Source of the DNA: Lingula anatina
Lineage: Eukaryota; Brachiopoda; Lingulata; Lingulida; Lingulidae
Assembly (NCBI RefSeq): GCF_001039355.2
Contig: NW_019775905.1
Coordinates: 37,467 to 88,371, forward strand
Length of the DNA stretch: 50,905 bases
Direction of reading: 5' to 3'
Shown here: positions 21,601 to 30,945 of the stretch, in pieces
Numbering within the stretch: the first letter of the stretch is position 1
How the letters are laid out: every line of letters begins with the position of its first letter
The notes under the pieces: generated by a model
The model's input: the letters and a program-made list of their open reading frames with translations, nothing else
What the model was told of the DNA's origin: nothing
Databases searched by the model: none
Position numbers and translations under genes: made by a program

Positions 21601-24279
21601 CTTTGATGGCAAGTATGACTTCTAATTAAACAACCCCAGAAACCACTTGCTTTTGGCACCCCATGCTCTAATGCAGGACATCTGAATATGCCTGGGGTTT
21701 TCTCAGTAGCCTGGGGCATAAAAATTAATTAAACATCCCACAAAATTACCTACTAGACCATAAAATTAGGTGTCTTTATAAGGGCTTGTCCTGAACTGAC
21801 AGGTTTGTGAAAGCCCTTATAATGGGCACACAATATAATGTTGGATGAAGTATTCACAGTGCTACTTCCCACATGGTCAGACAATGCCATGGTCAGACAA
21901 TGATTACTGACAGTGTTAATTATCACCTGAGGGTGGAGGGGAGGGTAAGGTAGGTACTTTTGGTAGTGATTACTCAGACTTAAACAGGTTAGCACCTTAG
22001 TGATGGGGGGGGGGGGGGGGGAGAGGTTAATATGACTGCAGGTCAGTAACTGCCATTCCCATAGTTTTGCCATACCTTTCTAAAGTCAAATATTTAATTT
22101 TTAAACTACAGCAGAATGCTTCCCTGGTACTGTTCTTGTAAGGCGGGTCTACTAATAAAAGCAAAATGTAGAAAACCTGGCAGCCAAGTATCCTCTACCA
22201 GGGTGGCAGATATTATAGGGAAATTTTCCAAATGACATATCTGTCAATATCTTATGATAAACTATCAATCTGTTGCCCTGGTATGGGGTTGCACCCAAGC
22301 AGTCTGAAGAAGGGTTTTGTAATTTTACACAACAACACAGTCCAATCTAAGGCTGTATTCCCAGAGCTTTTAGATCGATCTATCCCCGCGGGGAGTCTCA
22401 CTAGATTACTGTCAGATAATCCGGCTTAAATGTCCGTCCCGCCTACTACAAGCTGTAAGGGGGTAATTAACTTTCGTGTCTGCCCGGCTGACAGCTATTT
22501 AGCATGAACCCCCAGGGAGTTAGGTCGATCTAAAATAGATCGATCTAATCTCTGGAAATGGGGTCTAATCCTCATCTTCTTAAGTGCTATGATGTGATCC
22601 CAGTTAGAGTATATTTTGAGATCATTTCTTCCCAAGGTGCCAAGCTGTTAAACCTAGCTGACAGTTACATAAAGAGGTGTGAGTCTTAACGTCAGTGTTG
22701 ATACAGTAAACAAGCCCTATTGCTGACACTAAAACATGTCTACTTTGGAAGCAGGATGTATGTTAACTCATATTACAATAATAAGAATGATAAACATTTT
22801 CAATAAGCTTTGTCTTAAATGCAGCCTGCCCAAGAAAACTGCCCACATAAATAGGCACTAGTTAAAATGTTAGAGCCTCACTGCCAAATACTTGTACAAG
22901 AAATCTTGAAAGTTTTTTGTGACAGACTGTTTAAATGGTGCATTGTCACAACAGCCAGTTTTCCACATTACATGTTATTATACAGAATATATTGACAGTA
23001 CACAACCCTTAAGTTATGTTATCTAATATTCTACTTGATGAAATTACAAAAAACTTGGTTTAACTTCTAGAAACTATTCAGGATGAATATAAACATAAGT
23101 CTCTTTATGACAAAGTATTGTTTTCTTTTAGAAAAACAAACATAATTAAGTTAATATCCCTTATCGTTCTGGTGTCACGTGAATAAACCGTCGTCGTGAA
23201 TAAACCGTTCTGACTGATTATTCATGGGGGTTAGCAGTCCCTGAATAAATGTTGACTTACAGTACGTAGCTGCACATGCATTTCCAACATTTTACCGTAG
23301 AGAAAAAATATATTATTATCAAACACACAATTGCTTTTGACGAAAATTACTTAACTCTGAATTGAAAGAACATTGTAGAGTGAAAACATTTATACTAGTA
23401 CGAGTCTTAGATCTACTACGTTTTTCTCACAGAGCAAAACAGTTCAGTCATGATCAAAAGCTCATTACCAACATTCCCCTGTATAGTTATAAGATTTTCA
23501 AATACATACTCTCTCATGACGAAAACCGCTGAATTATGAATTGAAAGATCATAGTTCAGTGCAAACATAGGGCCTACTTAGGACGACATTGTCATACCGG
23601 AAGTTCCTTCTTGCGATCTACCCTTAATGCGCATATGCAGAACGATTTGGTCACGGAACGGGCCTATCATGCCACACTGGTACTGAATAGGTTGAAGGGG
23701 TTCCGTCCCCAATTAAATGAGAATCATGGAAAATTGCCTTTTTTTATCTCCCATGTGCGCTCACATGCACACAAACCAACCACACTATTTCACACACACA
23801 CACACTATTTCCATCATTTGGCTCCATACTGTTGGTGGCCTTTGTTCAGCCCCCCCCCCCCCTCCCCCACACCAGCACCATGTTCCTTAAAACTGCCTAA
23901 GATGTTGAAGCAGATCCTACCTTTCCTCTTGGTTTCAAACAGCTGCTAGCTTAATGTCGAACTATATGTATGATACACAGATTGCGAGGCAGTAAACTTT
24001 GAATGCATTAGAAAGTTTGCGTATAACATCTATAAAAGTTGCATCAACGACAACAACCTATCATTATCAAACCCAACATGTACTTATGTTAGCAGTTATC
24101 GGGTTCCTACTACAAAAAGTTTCCAAACAAGAAGGTTTGCATTAGGTTTATACGACGCTGGGGTTACTTGAGCTACATAAAATCTTTACTTGCAACTTTT
24201 AACAAAAAAAAGTTCAGTTAACCAACTAACCTTGGGATACAAGTGGACTGGATCGTCGTCTCGAACTTGCTGTGGCCAT
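18613..24279 (-). CDS. Cut8/Sts1-type nuclear proteasome tethering factor (overall span)
   Basis: Cut8 (fission yeast) and Sts1 (budding yeast) tether the 26S proteasome to the nucleus and are needed for timely degradation of mitotic regulators; a Drosophila homologue is known. Seven exons join in phase: 24279-24231, 21451-21278, 20725-20619, 20213-20073, 19641-19480, 19097-18871 and 18694-18613, giving 313 aa. ATG sits in a good context (AAAGATGGCC). Residues about 1-125 are basic and S/T-P rich (TPDVMLLDTPPKTP, LSPKKQ, SSPKKQ), with an NLS-like KKQRVQRRKKQ at about 116-126. The Cut8 core follows: LTSEQLVSVVENIVQMHPEL, EIKAIIPSPDL, FPNTRWG, FCFRRVKTHLEAFK, ERLPNWDDYAHNKSKEQCF. Length matches fungal Sts1 (about 320 aa). 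Confidence 0.9.
18779..18870 (-). other. Short intron between Cut8-like exons 6 and 7 (3' half)
   Basis: An ordinary GT-AG intron (18695-18870) without other features. Confidence 0.6.
18871..19097 (-). CDS. Cut8-like exon 6: core C-terminal helices
   Basis: Acceptor ATAATTTCAG, donor GTCAGT. It encodes QAYEAVINYCLIAWEYVERL, then PNWDDYAHNKSKEQCFRTLS and a Lys/Glu-rich helix. The LP.W....HN..K block is typical of Cut8/Sts1. Confidence 0.93.
19480..19641 (-). CDS. Cut8-like exon 5: core helices
   Basis: Acceptor ACATTGCAG, donor GTGCAT, 54 codons in phase 0/0. It encodes EIKAIIPSPDLTRMEDKLHQ, AERNIYKSFPNTRWG and then FRRVKTHLEAFK. The conserved FP-x-x-R-W/G and R-V-x-x-x-L-E-x-F motifs of the family are present. 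Confidence 0.93.
20073..20213 (-). CDS. Cut8-like exon 4: NLS-like stretch and start of the Cut8 core
   Basis: Acceptor TTTGCTAG, donor GTATGA, 47 codons in phase 0/0. A basic run (KKQRVQRRKKQ) is followed by LTSEQLVSVVENIVQMHPEL, the signature opening helices of the Cut8 domain. Confidence 0.92.
20619..20725 (-). CDS. Cut8-like exon 3: S/T-P cluster
   Basis: Acceptor ATCTCTCAG, donor GTAAGA. It encodes RTPDVMLLDTPPKTPRDAA and then TRKRLVLSPKKQDK. Several TP and SPKK motifs are candidate CDK sites (inference). Confidence 0.88.
20726..21277. other. Cut8-like intron 2
   Basis: 552 bp of unremarkable sequence. I see no coding or repeat feature. Confidence 0.6.
21278..21451 (-). CDS. Cut8-like exon 2
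   Basis: Acceptor CTTTCATAG, donor GTATGT. It encodes ALGDASRRNRSRMNLNRLLG, then FLTPPPDPNEEIIKMRSVRA and ends KGMWN-proximal at SVK. The basic and proline-rich character fits the disordered N-terminal region of Cut8 proteins. Confidence 0.85.
22005..22021 (+). repeat. Poly-G tract
   Basis: A run of about 17 G within intron 1 of the Cut8-like gene; a likely length-variable site. Confidence 0.95.
22361..22555 (+). mobile_element. MITE-like element with CCAGAG...TAGATCGATCTA ends
   Basis: The left end has CCAGAGCTTTTAGATCGATC. The right end is its approximate inverse, ending AGATCGATCTAATCTCTGG, 195 bp in all. The interior contains CCCCGCGGGG. Target duplication is unclear, so the superfamily is not assigned. 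Confidence 0.65.
24231..24279 (-). CDS. Cut8-like exon 1 (start codon)
   Basis: ATG at 24279-24277 begins MATASSRRRSSPLVSQ. The donor is GTTAGT and the exit phase is 1. A at -3 and G at +4 support this start, and no upstream in-frame alternative is needed. Confidence 0.85.
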
Positions 24280-24480
24280 CTTTAAAGTCCCTAGAAATTT
24301 GCCGGGAAAAGTGTCTGCAAAACTTTGGATGGATCTTGCTTCAGTTTTCCAACATGAGCACCAAAACCAAAAAGTGCTCTTTCGGTAGACTTTGGTTAAA
24401 TAAAAACTTACTTCAAGTCCACTAAAAACTCTTCATATCGGCCGATCCAAGTAATTTTTAGGTTGTAAACAATCGTCCTT

Positions 24481-24489
24481 GGCGCGAAA
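24481..24489 (-). promoter_or_regulatory. E2F-like site upstream of the Cut8-like gene
   Basis: GGCGCGAAA on the plus strand (TTTCGCGCC in gene orientation) matches the E2F consensus, about 200 bp upstream of the start codon. Function is inferred. Confidence 0.6.
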
Positions 24490-24506
24490 TAAAACCACGC
24501 TCTTGT

Positions 24507-24516
24507 TGATTGGCTA
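24507..24516 (-). promoter_or_regulatory. CCAAT box upstream of the Cut8-like gene
   Basis: Reads AGCCAATCAA in gene orientation, about 20 bp upstream of the E2F-like site. This CCAAT/E2F pairing is common in cell-cycle promoters. Confidence 0.55.
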
Positions 24517-24936
24517 GGATTTACGTGTAGTGACACCTAGTGGTTTATTTATGAAACTTTGCTGTTCACTATTGATTGCAGATCACTTGTTGCTAGCCGT
24601 ACGTGCGCCTCTTTATCTGGTTGATGATTTTATAATTTCGCAATAAATTTTAATTTAAAGAGTATAGAGTCTCTTTTTAAAAGAACAAAAAGAACAATTT
24701 AATTATCTAGCTAAGGATCATGTTTAGACCCCTACGTACGTGTGTCACCTATAAACTTTACCGCATTGACAAAGTGTTTTCAGCGTAACAACCGCGGCGT
24801 TAGTGTGGGTTGCACACAATATTTTTTCTAATTAAGCTAGAGACTTATAAATTTACACACAGATAGCTATACACCTAGGTATGAATAAACTTTTTTTTAA
24901 ATATCTTTTATTTATCTCATTTATATCAAATGCATG

Positions 24937-25206
24937 CATTGGCGGGTTAAGAGGGGGGGTCATGGGGGTCCATGGGGGTCCCTTCGGTTTCTGAAAAATA
25001 TATCTTGAAATTAGAATTTTGACTAGCTAAATTATATAGGCCTAGTTCTAAACCGTACCAAAGGACACTGTTTGCTCTCCAAAACACACACAAAAAATTG
25101 GGGGCCCTTGACCAGGCCCCGAACCCTACACCAAGAGGGCGATGGTCGGCTTCGCATCCAAGGCCTGTTGTCCCCCCCCCTTCAAATAATCATGGATCCG
25201 CCCCTG
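24937..25206 (-). mobile_element. MITE, family B (CAGGGGCGGATCCA termini), copy 1
   Basis: 270 bp. The right end is TGGATCCGCCCCTG and the left a degenerate CATTGGCGGGTTAAG. It is the reverse complement of 37861-38111, sharing GGGGCCTG, TGTCCTTTGGTACGGTTTAG and TTTAGCTAGTCAAAATTC. Flanking GCATG/CCATG could be a 5-bp duplication with one mismatch. Confidence 0.8.
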
Positions 25207-25370
25207 CCATGTCTGTCCTTTTTTTTTCAGTCACCATTTTTATAAATGAGTCATAATTAAGTTGCCCGACTTGATTTTTAGCCACTAAATAATGCCAAAG
25301 GAAAGAAATTTGTCACATAATTAGTAAAGGAGCTAGGCATGAACACACAGTCTAAATTATGATTCTAAGT

Positions 25371-25535
25371 CCCACAGGGTATTCTGTGCATTATTATGTA
25401 ATTCAGGTGAGGGGTGTTCAGAGAGGTCAGTAGAAGATGGAGAAGACAGATATTTAGGGTACGTTGCTACAACTGCCACATCTCGGCCAAAAATTAAGCA
25501 CAAAAAATGACATCAAGTTGCATATATGCTTTCCA
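25371..25535 (+). repeat. Block 1 of a diverged segmental duplication (partner 41297-41465)
   Basis: Shared segments include ATTATTATGTAAT, GGTCAGTAGAAGATGGAGAA and GGTACGTTG, in the same order. The ATGGAGAAGACAGA frame meets TAG here. Confidence 0.75.
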
Positions 25536-25543
25536 CATGATGC

Positions 25544-25700
25544 GTCCCCGCACCGATACTCCCCTGCACCGATACTCCCCCGCTTCTTTACATCCCCGCA
25601 CCAATACTCCCCCGCACCGATACTCCCCCGCTTCTTTACGTCCCCGCATCGATACTCCCCCGCACTGATACTCCCGCGTTCCGATACTCCGCAAAAACAC
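25544..25700 (+). repeat. GC-rich tandem array, unit approximating CCCCGCACCGATACTCC
   Basis: About seven diverged copies of a 17-18-bp unit, some separated by CTTCTTTAC. Predicted HRYSPAPILPRFF repeat peptides are products of the array, not of a gene. Confidence 0.9.
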
Positions 25701-26099
25701 TACTCCCTTGGCTTTGTAAACACAATTCGTGATTCAAAACCCTTTCTATAAATGCTTTTTTTTCAAGATGCACCACCCTCTTGGGACCCAAAATTGACAC
25801 ATTTTATACGAAATATAATGGGGAAAATAAAGAACGTTACACGAAGTCGATCTCAGACTTTGTGTGCAGCTTGACAGTACGTAGGCCTACAGCTCTTCCT
25901 TGTGATTTTTGAGAAATGTTTTTGCAAAATGTCATTTCTTCAGGCAACGATGAATTCGTTAAATTATTAAGTAATAAAAAAAGCAGTGCTAAAGCGCTTC
26001 GTTCTCTGTCTTCTTCCTCCAACCTTCTTTTCTGCTCTTAAAGCTTCTTTCCCTTGTCTTTTGGAGGCATATTAGAATCTGAATTGAGCAAAATTCAAA

Positions 26100-26430
26100 T
26101 TTTTTGAAAATTGTTGCACAACGAAATTGTAGAGACACGAGCATGCGTCGTGAGCACGCCTTTTATACTCGCAGTCCCGCCGTGTTTTCGACTTACTTCG
26201 TTATAGATGTGAGGGCGTGCGCCGTACTCAACACGCAAAGGGCACTTTCTCCTTCATTGCTTGCGACGTAGAATCTGTTGGAAATGTTCAACATCCTCCG
26301 TACGTGCTTACATACGTGCGAACTCGAAATTTCGCATAAAGGATTTGCGTGGCACATGAGATTCTCCGCAAAAATTGGACTCAAACGGGTCGTAAGAGCC
26401 CGTGCGGCCGGTTGTGACCGAGACTAATGT
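26100..26430. other. CpG-rich stretch without a recognised gene
   Basis: Richer in CG dinucleotides than its surroundings, with small palindromes such as ACGGG...CCCGT near 26385-26404. It could be a decayed transposon or a promoter region; I cannot assign it. Confidence 0.35.
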
Positions 26431-26565
26431 GTTGTCGTCCAAGATTTTTTAGGAACTTTGCGGCTTCTTTTGAACAATACTGATGTCTAATTTTAAGCAA
26501 TTAAGATTTGTATGTACCGCGCAATAGCATAAAAACATCATCACCAAGGATTTCCCTGCGGCCAT

Positions 26566-26775
26566 TTTTTCCACATATCTCACCAATATCCAAAGCGTTT
26601 TTCCATTTGAAAAAAGTATTTCTTATACAGTGTAGGCCGTGCTTCCGACTCGTTGACCAATTTATCAAANTTTTTCACACATATCTCACCAATATCCAAA
26701 GCGTTTTTCCATTTGAAAAAAGTATTTCTTATACAGTGTAGGCCGTGCTTCCGACTCGTTGACCAATTTATCAAA
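26566..26775 (+). repeat. 104-bp direct duplication around a single N (26670)
   Basis: 26566-26669 recurs at 26671-26775 with one visible indel, and the N lies exactly between. This is the same signature as at 14615: an unmerged contig overlap rather than a biological tandem repeat. Confidence 0.9.
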
Positions 26776-26970
26776 TCTATATGTGAAACAATATCGATGT
26801 GAGGTGACAGACTCCCCCATGATAGACAGTCCAGTTCCCATCAATTTGCATAGGTAATTAAGCCCCGCCCTAGATTTTGACCCACTTACGTAGACTGACC
26901 CTAACCTGTATAATTAAATGGAGGGTTGACTCTCTGTTATCCATACCCTCAGTTTCGTGGAAATTGCCTG

Positions 26971-27203
26971 GTGGGGGGTGGGGGGTGGGGGTAATGATGC
27001 GGGGGAGCATCAGTGCGGGGGGAGTAACGGTGCGGGGAAACAACAATGCAGGGGAGTAACGGTGCGCGTATAACGGCAATTTTAGAGGGGATTTATCGAT
27101 GCAGGGATCTATTGGCGAGGAGTCGTATCGGTGTGCATAATGCAAAAATTTACTAAGGGGAAGAATCGGTGCGAGGGAGTAACGGTGCGGGGGAGTACCT
27201 GCA
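26971..27203 (-). repeat. Second GC-rich array, inverted relative to 25544-25700
   Basis: Diverged copies of GGGGGAGTAACGGTGCGG, the complement of the unit at 25544-25700. The interval of about 1.3 kb between the arrays includes the assembly N. Confidence 0.85.
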
Positions 27204-27728
27204 TGACCCCTTTATAACGTTGCGTATTTTGTGTTGATGGCGTTGGCCCAGATCATGCAGTACGCGCTTTCCAAAAATATGTCAAAACCAGCTAAAAAGT
27301 TCCTTACACACCTAAAATCAATATTTCAAATGTTCTTTTTGAAAGATCATTGATAACTCAGCTGCTACTTGCATTTTATGATAACGCGATTTTTAGCATT
27401 TTAGGGTGATTTTCAAGATTTTCTACTGTTTCAGGACTGTCTTCCTACAACATGAATGAAAGTTATATAGGCCTGACAAGTTATTTCAAACTCACCAAAG
27501 CCAAATAAATGGGTTTTTTATTTAATTTTTTAAGAAATTTGTGTAAAAAGTTTATTTGAAAGGTAGCTAAATATTCAAAATCATGGCGGCATTGACACCT
27601 TATATCAATTACATCAACATGGTAATTCATCATTAATAGTTTTGATGACATTTTTCCTTTTAGATTTCTCACGATTTCCTTATCTTTTTAGGGTATCTAT
27701 ACTGTATTACTGAATAACTAGCTAGACA

Positions 27729-28043
27729 ATGATGGCATCTACATGTAGCTTGTCTTGTAAGAGATGCTCTGGCATTGGAATATATCAGAATAGTTGCTGT
27801 TGTTGTAGCATTCAATTAGTTTCATGCCATAACAAAAAGAAGATATTACCAGAAATGACAAAGGTTCTGGCTGTGCAACGCGGAAAATACTATGGATTTG
27901 GTGAATATCCAGTTAAATATCCTGTGTTTGATCAGTGTGAAAACATAGATGAGACCCCTGTCCACAACCTTCAAATCGAACGGCAGAGTGGTGACACCGT
28001 TCAAAGATTGAGGACGAAACCAAAACTAGAGGCTGTAGCTTGA
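27729..28043 (+). CDS. Hypothetical ORF, 104 aa, possibly a decayed transposon protein
   Basis: Not recognised. The N-terminal third is Cys-rich (CSLSCKRC, SCCCCSI), then a basic segment (NKKKILPEMTK), then KYYGFGEYPVKYPVFDQ and a basic tail. After the TGA at 28041-28043 the same frame stays open for about 24 more codons (GTVLKETSKLRKTVSTEYR) to another TGA, which suggests a point-mutated longer frame. No partner gene is visible around it. It may be non-functional. Confidence 0.35.
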   Translation: MMASTCSLSCKRCSGIGIYQNSCCCCSIQLVSCHNKKKILPEMTKVLAVQRGKYYGFGEYPVKYPVFDQCENIDETPVHNLQIERQSGDTVQRLRTKPKLEAVA

Positions 28044-28220
28044 GGGACTGTGCTAAAAGAAACTAGCAAATTAAGGAAAACTGTTTCTACTGAATACCGG
28101 TGTAACATGAAAATCTGACCCCCCCCCCCTGAAATTTTGACTCCCCCCTGCAAACCTTTATAAATCTTATTTTATTTGAGTATATGACTTCTACAACCCA
28201 GAGACTCCCCTATGAAAAAA

Positions 28221-28530
28221 GCTATTTATTTGATATTTGATGATCATTTCAACATCTTTCCTTAAGTATACTTTGTTAAGAATATATTGGAAATATTAGA
28301 AAGTTTGATTGTAAAATATTGGGTAAAAAAATGAAAAAAATCTTGAAAAAATCTCCATTTTCTATGGTATTTGGACTCCCATGAAGAAAAAGTCCCATTT
28401 TATATTAAGTCACCATACCATTATTTTTCACATAGTTTGCATTGTGACGTATATTTTGTTAGTATTTGAAAGTTTGGTGGTAAAAAAATTGGTGAAAATG
28501 GAAATGATCACCAAATATCAAATAAACAGC
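28221..28530 (+). mobile_element. 310-bp element bounded by 30-bp inverted repeats
   Basis: 28221-28250 and 28501-28530 are inverted copies differing at two of 30 positions (core TTTATTTGATATTTG). The interior also holds diverged direct repeats (GACTCCC..ATGAA near 28203 and 28374). It may be a MITE; no clear target duplication is seen. Confidence 0.6.
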
Positions 28531-29094
28531 TTACGTTATAGACACATCCTCATCACTGCCAAAATGTAGTCCTGTCTTCAGGATATTCAATACTGATGAG
28601 GGGAAGAGAAGGATGTTAACTCCAGAACAGTTTGGAATGAACTTGAAAAAGTTCCTGGAAAAAAAGAACTAAAGATCAACCATAACGCTAACTGACTTAA
28701 GCTTCCAAAAAGCATTGAATTTTTAGTGAATTGAATTCTTATTGAATTCCTGTCTTTTTTAACTTATTCTGAATCATTAACTAGGTGTAAGAACATTCAA
28801 TTTAGTTTTCATATGCATTTAGTCCGTCTTTATGTCAGAATTGTTAGTCACAATAAAATTTGTGTTAAAATGTAAGCATAAACATTGATATGAAAAACCA
28901 TCATATCTTACAAAATACAGAGTTTAAGTATTTTTAGCGATTTTTCTCCAAAATACTAAAACCCAAGTAGCAGCTCTGATAATAGAGATAGACTAATTTG
29001 GTTTTTTGTAGTTTGTTTTTAAGATGTATAAGCATCTTTTTAGGTGGTTTTGACATGGTTTTGGGGAAAAAGGTTATTTAAGGACCCCCCTAGC

Positions 29095-30420
29095 TTTAGT
29101 CCTTATGACCGTAGAATCATTGTAAAAACGTCAAATACACTCTCCATTAGAAGTTAGAAATCAACTATAAGTTCGAATAATACATTTTCTGTTATTTTAG
29201 AGAGGAAACGCACTTGCCAATGAAGAAGTGAGGGGCTTATTTTGGCTGCCAAAAGGTATGAACTAGACATCCGTCTTTAACAGTGTAAAACTATTGGGCA
29301 GGTATCTACATTCATTTTATGGGTTTTGTTTTATTGGGGAGGACAGCGACTTTTTTCAAAGTATGAAATATGTCCTGTTTATTTAAATAAACTTTAAACA
29401 TACAAATGCGTATTCAGCAATAAAATGTTGTAATATGGCACTGCATTCCTGAAAACGACGGACTCAGGCTGGGTGCACGAGTGGAATGAAACAAGGCAAG
29501 ATCTAGCTAGTTTTTCATCAATATGCCCTACAAATAACTGTTAAAGGGATAACAACTGGTTGTTTTGGAAAAGAAAGTATTTACCTGGGGAAAACAACTA
29601 TTTTCCCATACCTATATTAACCAATGTTTAACTACATTCAAAGTTAGTTCAAGTTTTTTTTTCTAAAAAGTTTTTTTTCTTGTAATAATCTGCTAAGAGA
29701 TTGTTATGGAGGCATGAACAGCCACGTGGTTTGTTGGCAAGCACAGATTCCAGAATAATTACGATAACCACTGTTTTGGTGGTAAAATTGAGGCTGTTAT
29801 ATATTTCTAGGAGTTGTTTATAACATTTTTATTCTGAAATGTGAATCTCATACGAACATCATGCTTTTAATATCTCCTCGTCTTCTGTTTTTATTTTCCT
29901 TAACCCCCCTCCCACAGAAAACCCTGGCTTGGCCATTGAAAACGTGCCTAGATAACGCACATGTATTTTTCGCTCCTGTCAATCTTATGCACATTTGGCC
30001 CATCTGCCAAATGTTTTCTTTTACAGACTTATACATCTGTGAATCTTTCCGTGATACGAGCGCATGCTCTTTTCATATCTAACTTATAAATCTTAAGAAG
30101 CACGTTGACGTAAAACAATATGTTTAGGGTTTAAAAGAATGAGAATGACGCTATTGTAAAGTCTGCTACTGAAGAAAATGTGGTGGTTCATTAAATATGT
30201 TCATAATTTTTTATATTTCATTTTATATATAAATGCAAGAATAAGATGCTGTAATAATCTACATAATGCTTTATCAAATTGTTTTTTGATGTGATTTTTT
30301 TCTTTTAATTTCAGGGACTCCTAACCACTGCATTTCCAGGAAATGGGATATATGCTCCATGAAAGATCTAGGCTTCAGATTCAGACTGCCATGATGCTGG
30401 CAGTCTCGATTGTCCTGCCA
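29095..30420 (+). repeat. Further blocks of the segmental duplication (partner 41540-42530)
   Basis: Shared blocks are TTTAGTCCTTATGAC, AACGCACTTGCCAATGA.GAAG, GAAAACCCTGGCTTGG, CCCATCTGCCAAATGTTTTC and an acceptor region near 30300/42420. The order matches that at 41.5-42.5 kb, with insertions between blocks here. Confidence 0.8.
29201..29301 (+). pseudogene. Exon-like piece, interrupted copy of 41654-41746
   Basis: Acceptor TTATTTTAG. It reads RGNALANEEVRGLFWLPKGMN and then TAG at 29264-29266. The partner exon at 41654 stays open in the same frame to its donor. The donor position (GGGCAG before GTATCT) is conserved, so this copy looks like a decayed exon or a non-coding transcript exon. 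Confidence 0.4.
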
Positions 30421-30694
30421 TGATGCTTACAGTCTCAGTTGTCCTGCCATGAAGCTGGCAGACTTGGTTGTCCAGCCAAGGTTCTGACAGATCTGGCTGT
30501 CCTGCAATTCTGATGACAGTCTCTGCTGTCCAGCCATGTTCTGGCAGTCTCCTGCCATGACACTGGCAGTCTTGGTCGTGCTGCCATGACGTAGGCAGTC
30601 CCGGTCGTCTACCATGATTTTGGCAGTCTTGGTTGTCCTGCCATGTTCTGGCAGTCTCGGTTGCCCTGCCATGTTCTTGTAGTCTTGGTGGTCC
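30386..30694 (+). repeat. Hairpin minisatellite, unit approximating CTGCCATG..CTGGCAGTCT
   Basis: About nine diverged units of 30-40 bp. Many units contain an internal inverted repeat (CTGCCA ... TGGCAG). The minus-strand ORF over it is an artefact of the array. The seed sequence lies in the duplicated block that precedes it. Confidence 0.85.
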
Positions 30695-30945
30695 TGGATA
30701 AAAGTGAACATGTTTGCTTTAAATGATACTAAGGCTGAGTTGATGTGGTTTACATCAAGGTTCAAGACAAATGGGAAAAATGCAGCAAACGCCAACATTT
30801 GGATAGGAGATGTTCTTGTAAAATCATCTAGTTCTGTTAAAGATCTAGGAGTTACCCTCGATGAAAATGGCATTATGGGGAAGCATGTACAATGTATCTG
30901 AAGTGTGTAAATCGGCATCTTATGCACTATGGCGCATGGTGCTGG
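30695..30945 (+). pseudogene. LINE (non-LTR retrotransposon) reverse-transcriptase fragment
   Basis: The frame from 30695 reads WIKVNMFALNDTKAELMWF, then IGDVLVKSSSSVKDLGVTLD and KHV, the conserved segment downstream of the RT catalytic core in many LINE ORF2 proteins. A frameshift near 30890 then restores VCKSASYALWRM in another frame. It is truncated at both ends and merges into minisatellite-like sequence. Clade not assigned. Confidence 0.75.

Larger units (their letters stand above)
21452..24230. other. Cut8-like intron 1
   Basis: 2.8 kb holding a poly-G tract (22005-22021), the MITE at 22361-22555, a short GTGAATAAACCGT direct repeat at about 23177-23204, and a diverged tandem pair at about 23290-23590. 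ORFs at 21753-22073 and 23611-23949 are low-complexity or chance. Confidence 0.6.

Noticed and set aside
23611-23949. 112-aa plus-strand ORF in Cut8-like intron 1
   Set aside because: His/Thr and Pro runs from CA and C tracts; antisense to an intron, no homology recognised.
24243-24425. Plus-strand 60-aa ORF over Cut8-like exon 1
   Set aside because: It is antisense to a well-supported coding exon and has no features of its own.
25464-25751. HRYSPAPILPRFF repeat protein
   Set aside because: Product of the GC-rich tandem array; the unit length is not conserved and copies shift frame.
25371-26430. CRISPR-like or immune-type array
   Set aside because: The repeats are short, GC-rich and diverged with no unique spacers of constant length; this is eukaryotic DNA.
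30427-30927. 166-aa minus-strand ORF
   Set aside because: Reads through the hairpin minisatellite and the antisense of a LINE fragment.
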